Below are positions 42,972 to 53,400 of a stretch of 64,000 nucleotides of DNA, one piece after another. The DNA lies in contig JBQKKG010000006.1 of the NCBI GenBank assembly GCA_052116865.1, forward strand, positions 124,001-188,000, written 5' to 3'. The position numbers and the translations under genes were made by a program. Positions within the stretch are counted from its first letter, which is position 1, and every line of letters begins with the position of its first letter. This DNA comes from CAUPWF01 sp963515125. GTDB lineage: Bacteria; Bacillota; Clostridia; Lachnospirales; Lachnospiraceae. The notes under the pieces were generated by a model. It had not been told where the DNA came from, ran no database searches, and worked only from the letters and a program-made list of their open reading frames with translations.

Positions 42972-43843
42972 TGGCAAGAAATAAAATGAAAAAACAAACA
43001 GAAGAAATTTGTGAGCTATCAAAAGGGAAAAGTACAGCAATGACAATCGGTATGGGAGTATTAGCGGTTGTGTTCCTGCTACCAATATTGATTATATGTT
43101 TGAATTCATTTAAAGGTAAAATATACATTAGTGATCAACCTTTTAAGTTACCTATTGGGGATTTATTTTGTGGAGTTGATAACTTTATTAATGGCGTTAC
43201 AAAGACTGGATTTATCCAAGCATTTGGATGGTCTACATTTATTACTGTTTGTTCAGTTGGATTAATTGTGTTATTCACATCCATGACAGCATGGTATATT
43301 ATTAGAGTAAAGTCAAAATTTACAACCGCTCTTTATTATCTATTTGTATTTGCCATGATTGTACCGTTTCAGATGGTTATGTTTACTATGGTAAAGGTAT
43401 CAAACATGTTATATCTTGATAATCCAATTGGTATTTTGCTGATTTATCTGGGCTTTGGTTCTGGATTATCAGTATTTATGTTTTGCGGTTTTGTGAAAGC
43501 GATCCCATTAGAGATAGAAGAGGCTGCTATGATTGATGGATGTAATCCATTGCAGACTTATTTTAAAATAGTATTGCCAATGCTAAAGCCAACAGTTATT
43601 ACAGTAGCTATTCTAAATGCTATGTGGATATGGAATGATTATTTACTTCCTTATCTGGTGATTGGTACAGACTACAAGACCATACCAATTGCTATTCAAT
43701 ATTTAAGAGGTGGTTATGGTTCTATTGATATGGGTGCCATGATGGCAATGCTGGTATTAGCTATTTTACCAATTGTAATCTTTTACCTCATATGCCAAAA
43801 ACATATTATCAAAGGTGTTGCAGCAGGTGCAGTAAAGGGTTAG
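42971..43843 (+). CDS. Maltodextrin ABC transporter permease (MalG-type)
   Basis: Membrane protein of 290 residues, the partner of the MalF-type subunit. The EAA loop reads IPLEIEEAAMIDGCNPLQTYFKI in outline and the C-terminus ends IIKGVAAGAVKG, a conserved MalG-type tail (xxGLTxGAVKG). Six helices. Translation is coupled to the upstream gene by a one-base overlap. malQ follows by 28 bases. Confidence 0.91.
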   Translation: MARNKMKKQTEEICELSKGKSTAMTIGMGVLAVVFLLPILIICLNSFKGKIYISDQPFKLPIGDLFCGVDNFINGVTKTGFIQAFGWSTFITVCSVGLIVLFTSMTAWYIIRVKSKFTTALYYLFVFAMIVPFQMVMFTMVKVSNMLYLDNPIGILLIYLGFGSGLSVFMFCGFVKAIPLEIEEAAMIDGCNPLQTYFKIVLPMLKPTVITVAILNAMWIWNDYLLPYLVIGTDYKTIPIAIQYLRGGYGSIDMGAMMAMLVLAILPIVIFYLICQKHIIKGVAAGAVKG

Positions 43844-43871
43844 AAATTAAGATATTTATAGGGAGGAAATT

Positions 43872-45350
43872 ATGAGAGCAAGTGGAGTATTATTGCCGAT
43901 TGCAAGTTTGCCAGGTCCATATGGGATAGGATGTTTTTCTAAAGAGGCATATAAATTTATTGATCAGTTAAGGACAGCAGGACAAAGATATTGGCAGATT
44001 CTTCCCTTAGGACCTACGGGATATGGAGATTCCCCATACCAATCATTTTCAACATTTGCAGGCAATCCTTATTTTATTGATTTGACTGCATTGATTGAAT
44101 TAGGCTTGATAAGTGAAGAAGAGTGTACGACGTATGATTTTGGAGAAGATTTAAGAAGTATAGATTATGAGAAGTTATATTTATCTAGATTTTTGATTCT
44201 ACGTAAAGCATATGAAAGAAGTGATATCAAGAAAAAAGCGGAGTTTCATGAATTTTGTGAGCAGAACAAAGAGTGGCTTGATGATTATGCTTTATATATG
44301 GTTGTAAAGAATCATTTTCAAGGTAAAAGTTGGTGCGAATGGGAAGAGGATATTCGATTACGTACATCTGATGCCATAAACTTATATAGCAAGCTATATG
44401 AAAATGATATACTGTTCTACAAATTTCAACAATATTTATTTGGTATGCAATGGAAAAAATTAAAAAAATATGCGAATAATAAAGGAATAAAAATTATTGG
44501 TGATATTCCAATTTATGTGGCATTTGATAGTGCGGATACCTGGGCTAATCCAGAATTATTTCAATTTGATATGAGTTGTATGCCAACAACGGTAGCCGGA
44601 TGTCCACCAGATGGGTTTTCGGCAACAGGACAATTATGGGGAAATCCACTTTATCGATGGGAATATCACGCAGCAACAGGATATGAGTGGTGGTTAAAGC
44701 GGATTCAATATAGCTATAGTTTGTATGATGTAATTCGTATTGATCACTTTAGAGGATTTGATGAATATTACTCTATTCCATTTGGTCATGAAACGGCGGA
44801 GCATGGACAATGGATTCAGGGACCAGGTTATGATATTTTTCAGAAACTGAATCAAAAGCTTGGACTAATGGATATCATTGCGGAGGATTTAGGATATTTA
44901 ACGGATTCCGTGAAAGAATTAGTAAAAGCAACAGGATATCCTGGAATGAAAGTGTTACAATTTGCATTTGACTCTAGGGAAGAGAGTGACTACTTACCTC
45001 ATAATTACAAGCATAACAGCGTTGTTTATACAGGGACGCACGATAATAATACATTGCTTGGCTGGGTGAAAACGATATCAAAAGAAGATCGGGCTCTGGC
45101 AGTTGACTACCTTGGTGCTAAAAGCTTAGATGATATTGCGTTAGCTAGGGGAGTCATACGACTGGCACAAAGTAGCGTTGCAGATACTTGTATTATTCCA
45201 ATTCAAGATTATCTAGAATTAGGGGAAGCAGCCAGGGTTAATGAACCTTCTACAGTCGGGAAGAATTGGAAATGGAGAATGCTTGAAAATGAGATAAAAC
45301 CGGAATTGCTAGAACAGATGAAACATATGACAAAGCTTTACGGTCGATAG
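43872..45350 (+). CDS. malQ: 4-alpha-glucanotransferase (amylomaltase)
   Basis: GH77 enzyme of 492 residues that transfers glucan segments between maltodextrins in the cytoplasm, releasing glucose. Motifs include LPIASLPGPYGIGCFS at the start, YWQILPLGPTGYGDSPYQSFS, VIRIDHFRGFDEYYSIP (nucleophile Asp in RIDHFRG), IIAEDLG (acid/base Glu) and YTGTHDNNTLLGW (transition-state Asp). The length is normal for bacterial MalQ of this type. With the transporter and the LacI regulator it completes a maltodextrin uptake and use operon. GGGAGG precedes the start. Confidence 0.95.
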   Translation: MRASGVLLPIASLPGPYGIGCFSKEAYKFIDQLRTAGQRYWQILPLGPTGYGDSPYQSFSTFAGNPYFIDLTALIELGLISEEECTTYDFGEDLRSIDYEKLYLSRFLILRKAYERSDIKKKAEFHEFCEQNKEWLDDYALYMVVKNHFQGKSWCEWEEDIRLRTSDAINLYSKLYENDILFYKFQQYLFGMQWKKLKKYANNKGIKIIGDIPIYVAFDSADTWANPELFQFDMSCMPTTVAGCPPDGFSATGQLWGNPLYRWEYHAATGYEWWLKRIQYSYSLYDVIRIDHFRGFDEYYSIPFGHETAEHGQWIQGPGYDIFQKLNQKLGLMDIIAEDLGYLTDSVKELVKATGYPGMKVLQFAFDSREESDYLPHNYKHNSVVYTGTHDNNTLLGWVKTISKEDRALAVDYLGAKSLDDIALARGVIRLAQSSVADTCIIPIQDYLELGEAARVNEPSTVGKNWKWRMLENEIKPELLEQMKHMTKLYGR

Positions 45351-45365
45351 AAATTTTGATATAAT
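45337..45365 (+). promoter_or_regulatory. Promoter of the LacI-family regulator gene
   Basis: TTTACG (45337-45342), 17 bases, TATAAT (45360-45365), overlapping the end of malQ. No CGGTAACG-type operator is seen here, so the regulator may not repress itself. Confidence 0.55.
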
Positions 45366-45407
45366 ACGCTTAGATATCAGTCAAAAGGTTAGTAAAGGAA
45401 GAAAAAG

Positions 45408-46442
45408 ATGGAGACGATTACGATAAAGGATATAGCACAGAAATGTGGTGTTGGAGTGAGTACGGTTTCAAGGGCTTTGAACAATCATCCAGACATTAGT
45501 AAAGAAACCCGTGAGAAAATCATGAAGATCGTAGAAGAAAATAATTTTGTTCCTAATAATAGTGCTCGCAATCTGAAAAGAACAGCTTCAAAGACAATTG
45601 CCATTTTAGTAAAAGCCATTGACAATCCGTTTTTTTCTAAGATGATTCGTGTGTTTGAAAAAGAAATAAATAAAGAAAAATACTCTTTCTTTTTACAACA
45701 TATTGATAACAATCAAGATGAAGTGGAAGTAGCCATTCAATTAGTAAAAGAGAAGAAATTAAAAGGTATTGTATTTTTGGGTGGTTGTTTTAGTCATTCT
45801 GAAGAAAAGATTAGACAATTAACGGTACCATTTGTTCTTAGTACGGTAGGGATTATGGACACAACAGAAGAGAGCCTCTCAACATCTGTTTCCGTGGATG
45901 ATAAAAAAGAGAGTTACAGAATAACAAATTATTTGTGCAGTCTTGGACATAAAAAAATTGCAATCCTAACAGCCACAGAAGAAGACGAAAGTATTGGACT
46001 ATTACGGTTAGAAGGATATTGCGAGGCTCTAAAGGCCAATCATATTGAAGTGAATGAGAGATTAATTTATCATATGACAGATGAATATGAAGCGTATTCC
46101 ATGAGAAGTGGATATGAGATGACCAAACAGCTACTTGCTTGTGGGGAAGAATTTACTGCTATATTTGCGATTTCCGATATGGTGGCCATTGGAGCATGTA
46201 AGGCTATTTTTGACAGTGGAAAGAGGATACCGGAAGACTATTCTATTGCTGGTTTTGATGGATTGAGAAACACCTTTTACTTTAACCCATCCATTACTAC
46301 AATCAAACAGCCAGTAGAAGAAATTGCACAAGAGTCTATTCGATCCTTATTCTCTATGATTACAAAAAAGAAAAAAGTACCTAGTAAGGTCTTTGAAGGG
46401 GAATTGTTAGAAAGAGAATCAACGAGAAGCATTTATGAATAA
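45408..46442 (+). CDS. LacI-family regulator of the maltodextrin operon
   Basis: Protein of 344 residues. The N-terminal helix-turn-helix reads TIKDIAQKCGVGVSTVSRALNNHPDIS with the hinge NNSARNLKRTASKTIAILV, standard for LacI/GalR members. The periplasmic-binding-like sensor domain contains FFSKMIRVFEKE, GIVFLGG, CSLGHKKIAILT and ISDMVAIGACKAIFDSG. The role (MalR-like repressor released by maltodextrin) is inferred from position behind malQ and the two palindromes at 40522 and 40546. It has its own promoter and terminator. Confidence 0.9.
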   Translation: METITIKDIAQKCGVGVSTVSRALNNHPDISKETREKIMKIVEENNFVPNNSARNLKRTASKTIAILVKAIDNPFFSKMIRVFEKEINKEKYSFFLQHIDNNQDEVEVAIQLVKEKKLKGIVFLGGCFSHSEEKIRQLTVPFVLSTVGIMDTTEESLSTSVSVDDKKESYRITNYLCSLGHKKIAILTATEEDESIGLLRLEGYCEALKANHIEVNERLIYHMTDEYEAYSMRSGYEMTKQLLACGEEFTAIFAISDMVAIGACKAIFDSGKRIPEDYSIAGFDGLRNTFYFNPSITTIKQPVEEIAQESIRSLFSMITKKKKVPSKVFEGELLERESTRSIYE

Positions 46443-46448
46443 GTAAAA

Positions 46449-46494
46449 TTCGAGCTATACAAATGTAAGGATATGGTATAGCTCGAAAATGATT
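46449..46494 (+). terminator. Terminator after the LacI-family gene
   Basis: Perfect 12-bp stem TTCGAGCTATAC with its complement around a 15-base loop, followed by a T-rich stretch. Confidence 0.85.
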
Positions 46495-46524
46495 TTTATT
46501 TTTACAAAAAATAGCAAAAGTCTC

Positions 46525-46552
46525 TTGATTTTTATTTCATTTTTGATATAAT
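46525..46552 (+). promoter_or_regulatory. Promoter of tRNA-Gln
   Basis: TTGATT (46525-46530), 16 bases, TATAAT (46547-46552), 23 bases before the tRNA. Confidence 0.7.
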
Positions 46553-46575
46553 ATAGAAGTTCGTTAATAAAATGA

Positions 46576-46646
46576 AGCGGAATGGTGTAATGGTAGCACA
46601 ACAGACTCTGACTCTGTTAGTGAAGGTTCGAGCCCTTCTTCCGTTG
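46576..46646 (+). tRNA. tRNA-Gln (anticodon CUG)
   Basis: Folds as a full cloverleaf of 71 bases: acceptor AGCGGAA/TTCCGTT (one G-T pair), D stem GTGT/GCAC, anticodon stem ACAGA/TCTGT with loop CTCTGAC (anticodon CTG, reading CAG), T arm GAAGG-TTCGAGC-CCTTC, and discriminator G. CCA is not encoded. The single tRNA has its own promoter and a terminator at 46675-46710. CUG is the minor glutamine isoacceptor in A+T-rich genomes; the main UUG form must lie elsewhere. Confidence 0.92.
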
Positions 46647-46674
46647 TTTATAAGATTTTGGAATACGGCGAGAT

Positions 46675-46710
46675 AAAAGACAGCATCTTCATTTGAAGAT
46701 GCTGTCTTTT
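46675..46710. terminator. Bidirectional terminator (tRNA-Gln / hypothetical gene)
   Basis: Perfect 16-bp stem AAAAGACAGCATCTTC with its complement and an ATTT loop, flanked by A-run and T-run, so it works in both directions. Confidence 0.88.
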
Positions 46711-47299
46711 ATAGTAGTTGTACGTGAAAGGCCGTTGATTGTGGTGGGATGCTAGCTGTTTGAAAATTGGCATGAGTTACTCTTACCATCTGACCAGGAC
46801 GAAGCGAACGAAGACTAGTAGGATTTCCATTTCGGTCACTAAAGGTAGTAGTTTGAGAAATGGAGAATCGCATTTGGCTATTAATATCATTTGGATTACC
46901 CGTATAAAGGAAGTTATTAGGAACATCTACCATGGCAATTCGATCTGTAGTAATACTCAGTGGGGATTGAGGCTCTCTTCTTGCTACAATTAGAAAGGCC
47001 GTTGATTGAGGTGGAATGCTTCTTGTCATAATTGGAGAGAATAGAGAATCTATCCACATACCTTTCCGAATATCACATAGGCACATAGGTAAGCCTAAGG
47101 AATTTAAAATAGCGGTACTGTTACTTATATTTAGCCTTAAAAGCTCTATAAAAGTCATTTGATTTGGCCTGAAAACAGCATAGGAAACTAAAAGATATCC
47201 AGTTCTGCTATTGGGGGTAGAAACTTCTTCTACCAAAGCATTTTCAACATGCATAATATTGCCTTTTTGAGATATGGTACCTCGGTTATCATGATTCAT
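46709..47299 (-). CDS. Hypothetical protein with duplicated SIPPQSTAF motif
   Basis: Soluble protein of 196 residues without signal peptide. SIPPQSTAF occurs twice, near residue 94 (followed by LIVAR) and near 184 (followed by HVQLL), suggesting a duplicated beta-rich domain. Between them lie DRIAMVDVPNNFLYTGNPND and SLRPGQMVRVTHANF. I do not recognise a named family; it may be a spore-coat or surface-associated protein, but there is no direct evidence. The stop lies inside the terminator hairpin. It is transcribed away from the AraC-type gene and starts MNHDNRGT with AAGAGGT upstream. Confidence 0.65.
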   Translation of the reverse strand: MNHDNRGTISQKGNIMHVENALVEEVSTPNSRTGYLLVSYAVFRPNQMTFIELLRLNISNSTAILNSLGLPMCLCDIRKGMWIDSLFSPIMTRSIPPQSTAFLIVARREPQSPLSITTDRIAMVDVPNNFLYTGNPNDINSQMRFSISQTTTFSDRNGNPTSLRSLRPGQMVRVTHANFQTASIPPQSTAFHVQLL

Positions 47300-47533
47300 A
47301 TTTTACCTCTTAACATTATTCGTTTTATACTGTTACTATATGATTAGCATGTAAAATGTTGCTTGCTTTTAGAATGTCAGGTTCATATAATATAAGTGGT
47401 GTGGTATTATGCAGATTGTAAGGATGCGATATATAAAAAGAGACACATGAAATGGTAGCAAGTAGAATCAAGCAGTAATCTCTTTGGTTCTTTATAATAA
47501 ATATAGAGTGGTTGAAGCGAGGTGAGCAGACGA

Positions 47534-48502
47534 ATGTACGAGTGGCAGAAGCAAATTCAAATAATCGTTGATGAAATTGACAAGTGTATTAAAGATTATA
47601 ATGACGAAGCCTTGACCTTATGCTTTCTTTCGCACAGGTTAGGTTATTCCGAATTTTATACAACGAGAAAATTCAAGGAAATATCAGGCATGCAATTTAG
47701 GGATTATTTACGTCATAGAAAATTAGCTTTTGCTTTAAAAGAGGTGAGGGATAGTGAAAAAAGCATGTTGGATATTGCTTTTGACTATGGATTTTCATCA
47801 CATGAAGCTTTTACAAGATCTTTCAAAGGAACATATGGTGTAACTCCAAGTGCATACCGAAAAAATCCTAAGCCTGTTGTCCTTCGTACAAAAATAAACC
47901 CTTTTGACCGCTACTTTTTAGGATATGGAGAGATTGGTATGGTGAAATCTACAGAGGATGTTAATATTTATTTTGTAACTATTCCTGCGCACAAATTTAT
48001 GCACATTAAAAACTATGAGAGTAATGGATATTGGGATTTTTGGCAAAAACAAAGTCTAATTCCAGGACAGGATTGCGAAACGATTTGTGGACTACTTGAT
48101 AGTATTAAGGGGAAATTAGATGATGATGGTGGAAGTGAATCAAACGGTGGCAGCGGTCAAATTATGGCGTACATTAATGATCCGGATGGCAGGCTCTGCG
48201 ATTGGGGAATTCCACGTACAGAGTGCTATGGTGCACGTCTTCCTTTGGATTACAAAGGAGAAGTACCACCACAAATGCTCATGATTGATGTTCCAGAAGC
48301 AGAGTATATTGTTTTTGAACATGGGCCATTTGATTATGAGCAGGAAAATCGGAGTGTGGAAGACAAGATGGAACAGGCAATGGCAACTTTTGATTTTGAA
48401 GGCACCGGTTACTGCTTTGATACTTCACCCGGTAGAATCATTTATTTTTCATTTAATCCAGAACGATTTTGGAAGTATATTAGACCAGTGCGAAATAAGT
48501 AA
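47534..48502 (+). CDS. AraC-family regulator with GyrI-like effector domain
   Basis: Protein of 322 residues. Two helix-turn-helix motifs occupy about residues 10-112, with YSEFYTTRKFKEISGMQF and MLDIAFDYGFSSHEAFTRSF, followed by YGVTPSAYRK, the AraC signature. The C-terminal part (about 135-320) is a GyrI/SOUL-like ligand domain with PRTECYGARLPLDYKG and EYIVFEHGPFDYE. This order (HTH first) is like Rob/SoxS fusions that sense xenobiotics or nucleotides. The start at 47534 has GAGGTG 10 bases upstream; GTG at 47522 overlaps that site. Terminator follows. Target genes are not evident. Confidence 0.88.
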   Translation: MYEWQKQIQIIVDEIDKCIKDYNDEALTLCFLSHRLGYSEFYTTRKFKEISGMQFRDYLRHRKLAFALKEVRDSEKSMLDIAFDYGFSSHEAFTRSFKGTYGVTPSAYRKNPKPVVLRTKINPFDRYFLGYGEIGMVKSTEDVNIYFVTIPAHKFMHIKNYESNGYWDFWQKQSLIPGQDCETICGLLDSIKGKLDDDGGSESNGGSGQIMAYINDPDGRLCDWGIPRTECYGARLPLDYKGEVPPQMLMIDVPEAEYIVFEHGPFDYEQENRSVEDKMEQAMATFDFEGTGYCFDTSPGRIIYFSFNPERFWKYIRPVRNK

Positions 48503-48506
48503 TTTG

Positions 48507-48542
48507 ACAGGCATATCGTAAAAGCGATATGCCTGTTTTTAA
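48507..48542 (+). terminator. Terminator after the AraC-type gene
   Basis: ACAGGCATATCG pairs perfectly with CGATATGCCTGT around TAAAAG and runs into TTTTTA. Confidence 0.9.
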
Positions 48543-48668
48543 GTATTCCATTTATCAACGGTTATAGTAATTAAGATTCTAACATCTCCTTTCGCCTTTA
48601 CTTAATGAATAGTTGCCTTTTTTTGCAAGTATATGGTACTCTATAAGGGACAGAAAGGAGTGGTACAA

Positions 48669-49742
48669 ATGGGAATGAAGACGACTTGTACGTTGTGTGG
48701 AAGTAGGCTGGATCACAAGAAGAGATGCACGTTTTGTGGACTAGATAATCGGAAGTCAGATAAAGATTATAATTTAAATCCAAGTGATAGCGAGAGGGAG
48801 TCTATCATACATACGCATCAGAGGCAGGTAATAAAAACTCCTAAAAAAAGCACAAAGAGTCAGAAAATACCCAAAGATTTTTACGACGACTTAAGGTGTG
48901 AATTTGATATACCCAAGGTGACATGTAAGAAAGCATCTAAAGAAAAAAATAGGAAGGTTAATATTATAGCGACCATTATCGTTTTAATCATTACATTTGG
49001 TGGGGTCATTGTAGATAGTGTAAAAGAGATTATGGAAGATAATAATATAAATGCTAGTTCGGAAGTTACAGAGCAAGACCCATATGCATTTGCAGAGCGT
49101 CAATTATCAGAGGAAGGGGATACATACAAGACAACGTTAGCAGCAGGTTACTATATAGTAGGAGAACAGTTACCTGAGGGAACTTATACATTGACACTAC
49201 AAGAGGGAGAAGGATATGTGAGAGCGGAGTCTTCAAAAGATATGATATACTTATGGGAGGATGTAAATGACGATGAGGGGAAGGAAACTATTGAGGACTT
49301 TAGACTGTATCAAGGGGCTTTAGTCTGTATTGTAGGAGATGCAGTACTTGATTTTGAGTCGGATAATGCACAGATAAAGGAAATGCAGACATTACAGAAA
49401 AATCCATTAAAAGAAACCATTATATTAAATGAAGGTGGAATAGCTGGTATGAAATTTCCTGCGGGTATCTATGATATTTATGCGGAGGATGGTTATGGTA
49501 GTATTCAGCTGTATGTTCCAGACCACATAATAGAGGCAGAGGATGGAGAAGTCTATTCAACAGAGGATATAACCCTAGATGCAGAAAAAGAGGATGATTT
49601 TGGAATCTCTAATAGCTGCAAAAATGTGGTTATACCAGAAGGGACAGAGATTCGTATCGACGGGGTGGAAATTCGATTGGTTCCAAGTGAGAAGATAGGT
49701 CTGGGTGACTATTTGGCATTTTATGATAAGGGGTTTTGGTAA
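48669..49742 (+). CDS. Zinc-ribbon membrane protein next to an ABC system
   Basis: Protein of 357 residues. The N-terminus has a zinc ribbon (CTLCG, 13 residues later CTFCG), a charged linker, one membrane helix (about 99-117) and an acidic extracellular part. The latter contains two similar modules, AAGYYIVGEQLPEGTYTLTL and GGIAGMKFPAGIYDIYAE, typical of surface beta-sandwich repeats. I know no firm function. The gene ends 19 bases before an ABC ATPase and a large FtsX permease and probably forms one operon, so it may act as an accessory or sensing subunit. The start at 48669 is set by AAAGGAG. Confidence 0.7.
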   Translation: MGMKTTCTLCGSRLDHKKRCTFCGLDNRKSDKDYNLNPSDSERESIIHTHQRQVIKTPKKSTKSQKIPKDFYDDLRCEFDIPKVTCKKASKEKNRKVNIIATIIVLIITFGGVIVDSVKEIMEDNNINASSEVTEQDPYAFAERQLSEEGDTYKTTLAAGYYIVGEQLPEGTYTLTLQEGEGYVRAESSKDMIYLWEDVNDDEGKETIEDFRLYQGALVCIVGDAVLDFESDNAQIKEMQTLQKNPLKETIILNEGGIAGMKFPAGIYDIYAEDGYGSIQLYVPDHIIEAEDGEVYSTEDITLDAEKEDDFGISNSCKNVVIPEGTEIRIDGVEIRLVPSEKIGLGDYLAFYDKGFW

Positions 49743-49761
49743 GTGAAACTGGGAGGATAAT

Positions 49762-50466
49762 ATGAAAGAATTTGTTAAATTAGAAGCGGTAACTAAAATA
49801 TATAAGATGGGTGAAGTAGAAATTGCAGCTGCAGCAGGTATTGACCTCACTATTATGAAAGGCGAATTTGCAGTTGTAGTCGGTCCAAGTGGAGCAGGCA
49901 AGACAACTGTTCTTAACATGCTAGGTGGAATGGACTCAGCTACCAGCGGTCAGATTGTGGTAGATGGAAAAGATATTACAGATTATAGTGCAAAACAGCT
50001 TACGGCTTATCGCAGAGATGATATAGGATTCGTATTTCAATTTTACAATTTGATACCAAATCTAACGGCATTAGAAAATGTAGAATTAGCACTACAAATT
50101 TGTAAAAATCCCCTAAATGCCAATGAGATATTAACAGATGTAGGGTTAGGGGAACGGTTAGGGAATTTTCCAGCTCAATTATCTGGTGGTGAGCAGCAAC
50201 GAGTTGCCATAGCAAGAGCATTGGCTAAAAATCCTAAATTATTGCTGTGTGATGAACCGACAGGTGCATTGGATTATAGTACGGGTAAGGCAATCTTAAA
50301 GCTATTACAAGATACTTGTAGGAAGCGTGGCATGACAGTAATATTAATTACGCATAATTCAGCCATAGCGCCTATAGCAGATCGGGTAATTCATATTAAA
50401 AATGGTAAAGTTTCAAAAATACGAGAAAATCCATATCCAGTATCGGTGGATACAATTGAGTGGTAG
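49762..50466 (+). CDS. ABC transporter ATP-binding protein, LolD/MacB type
   Basis: ATPase of 234 residues with GPSGAGKTT (Walker A), the family-specific DDIGFVFQFYNLIPNLTALENVELAL Q-loop region, LSGGEQQR signature, LLCDEPTGALD and ITHNS (H-loop). This is the MacB/LolD/FtsE-like group, whose members drive FtsX-type permeases by mechanotransmission rather than substrate passage through the membrane. The partner permease follows after 28 bases. GGGAGG precedes the start. Confidence 0.92.
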   Translation: MKEFVKLEAVTKIYKMGEVEIAAAAGIDLTIMKGEFAVVVGPSGAGKTTVLNMLGGMDSATSGQIVVDGKDITDYSAKQLTAYRRDDIGFVFQFYNLIPNLTALENVELALQICKNPLNANEILTDVGLGERLGNFPAQLSGGEQQRVAIARALAKNPKLLLCDEPTGALDYSTGKAILKLLQDTCRKRGMTVILITHNSAIAPIADRVIHIKNGKVSKIRENPYPVSVDTIEW

Positions 50467-50494
50467 GAGTAAATACTGGTAAAGGAGGTGGCTC

Positions 50495-53400
50495 ATGAAA
50501 AAGAAAGCACTAAGAAAAGATTTTTATTTAGAAATTGTGAAAACGAGGGGTCGTTTTTTATCAATTTTATTTATTGTGGCGTTGGGTGTCGCTTTTTTCT
50601 CCGGAATACGTGCTTCAGAGCCAGATATGCGCTATTCAGCCGATGCGTATTTTGATGAGCATAAGTTATATGATGGGAAAATAGTTAGTACATTGGGTCT
50701 AACAGAAGCTGATGTGGAAGCAATAGGTAAGGTGGAACATGTTGAAACAGTGGAAGGTGCATATAGCTTAGATGCACTATGTGATGTCCAGGAGAGTCAA
50801 AAAGTTTTACATATAATGAGCTTAACAGAAGAATTGAATCAGTTAACGGTAGATGAGGGCAGATTACCAAAAAAAAATGACGAGTGTTTTATAGATGCTA
50901 CCTTCTTAGCTAATACTCCATACAAGTTAGGAGACTATATTACATTTCAAGGGGTGGCTAATGGAGAGATAGAGGATACATTAGTTACGAGTAAATATCA
51001 GATCGTGGGGGTGGGAAGTAGCCCTTCCTATATTTCTTTTGGTAGAGGAAGCAGTTTGATTGGGACTGGAGAAGTAAGTGGTTTTGTATATCTACCAGAA
51101 AAAAGCTTTAAACAGGAATTTTATACAGAGGCGTATGTAAGCATCAAAGGAGCAAAAGATAAAGTCGCATTTACAGATGATTATGATAATCTTGTAAATG
51201 CAACATTGGATAAGATTGAAGAAATAACAGAGCATAGAGGGAGTGTAAGACGTGATCAATTAGTTCAAGAGGCAAATGAAGAGTTAAATCATGCAAAAGA
51301 GGAACTGGAGGAAGCAAAGGAAACAGCTCAGAAACAATTGGATGAATCAGCCTTAGAATTGGAGAATGCAAAAAAACGTTTGCAAGATGGATATATTCAG
51401 TTAGAAAACGGAAAGCAAAGTATACAGGATGCTAAACAAACGCTGCAAAGTAAGCAGGTGGAAATCGACAATGCATTCGTTCAATATCAAAGTGGTTTAG
51501 AGCGACTAAGTGAAGGGAAATCGACCCTTGATGAACAGATAGAAGACTATCATACTAATTTACCTTCAATACAGGCACAGATTGCACAAGGAGAGGCTGC
51601 AATTGTACAAGGTCGTGAACAACTTGCAGTGAAATGGGATGAATATTATCAATTATTAGAGGTGGCGCCACCAGAGTCCTTACTTGAGATGAAGTTACAA
51701 CTTGATGAGGCAGAGGCAGCGTTAGTAGAGCAGTCAAAAGTAATGGCACAGACAAAGTTGCAGGTAGAACAAGGCGCAGCAGCATTAGAAAATGCAAAAG
51801 AAGAAATTGCACAAAGGGAAATGCAATTAACAAGTGTCCAACAGCAAATTTCTTTCGGGCAGGAGCAGATAAACAATGGATGGAAAGAATTAAACGCACA
51901 AGAACAAAGAATCCTTGTAGCAGAACAAGAACTAGAAGATGGACAAAAGCAGTATGATGATGGAAAAGTAAAGTATGATGAAGCTGAAAAAGAAGCACAT
52001 ACAAAGTTGACCGAGGGAGAGCAAGATATCGTAGAAGCACAGCAAAAGATTAATGATATTAAGCTTCCAACGTGGTATATAGATAGCAGAAATGGATCTG
52101 CCGATTATGTAGGATACGGTGATAATGCAGATAGGATGCGAGCCATAGGAAGAGTATTTCCCATATTATTTTTCTTAGTTGCAGCACTTATTAGCCTGAC
52201 GAATATGACACGAATGGTAGAAGAACAGAGAATTCAAATAGGTACATTAAAAGCATTAGGCTACAATAAGATATCTATTGTAAGTAAATATCTTAATTAT
52301 GCGTTAATTGCAACATTTGTAGGAAGTGTAATCGGAGTGTTAATTGGGGAGAAGATATTTCCATTTATTATTGTCTATGCCTATAAGATTATGTACAAAA
52401 GCATTCCGGATATTGTAATTCCATATAATTGGGAGTATGCAATTATGGCAACTGGGACTGCTTTGCTGTGTACTAGTATAGCTACGATTTTTTCTTGCTA
52501 TAAAGAATTAGCAGCAGATCCTGCTGTGTTAATGAGACCGCCATCGCCAAAAAGTGGAAAAAGAATTCTGTTAGAAAGAATAACATTTTTGTGGAAACGA
52601 TTAAGTTTCACTTGGAAATCGACAATGCGGAATTTAATTCGCTATAAAAAACGGTTTTTTATGACGGTATTTGGAATTGGTGGGTGTATGGCCCTCATGC
52701 TTGTAGGGTTTGGATTGAAAGATTCCATTTTTGAGATAGGGACCATACAATATGAAGAAGTACAGTTATATGATGCTACAGTATATCTAAAGGATGGTAT
52801 ATCACAAGAAGATAAGAAGGAATTATATCGCTATATTGATCAAGAAGAGAAGATTATAGACAGTACTTCTATTTATATGAAAAACATAACTATAAGCAAT
52901 GATAAAGTTAAAAAAGAAAGGGATGTATATCTTTGCGTTCCGGAAAATACAGTGGATATAGAGAAATTTATCGCTTTTAGAAATCGAATTGATAAAAAAT
53001 CTTATCACTTAAGTGATAAAGGCGTCATATTGACAGAAAAAGCAGCTAAATTGTTAGAAGTAAAAAAAGGAGATACCCTACAAATTACTTTAGATAAGAA
53101 TGTAACAAAGAAAATAAAGATTACAGATATCTGTGAAAATTATATGGGACATTATATGTATATGACCCCGGAATTATATCGTACATTACAATCTGATAAC
53201 CCGAGCTATAATGGAATTTTATTAGAGACAGGTGAACGTAGTGAACAAGGTGTTTTAAAGATTGGCGAGAAATTGCTCTCGAAAGAGGGAACTCTGAATG
53301 TGAGTTATACACACGGAGTGCGAGAACAATTGGATGATATGCTAGGCAGTTTAAATATTGTAATCATAGTTCTTATCATCTCTGCTGGAATGTTAGCTTT

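Noticed and set aside
51555..52040. 161-codon minus-strand frame within the FtsX permease gene
   Set aside because: The leucine-rich translation is an artefact of the Gln/Glu/Ala-rich coiled coil on the plus strand.
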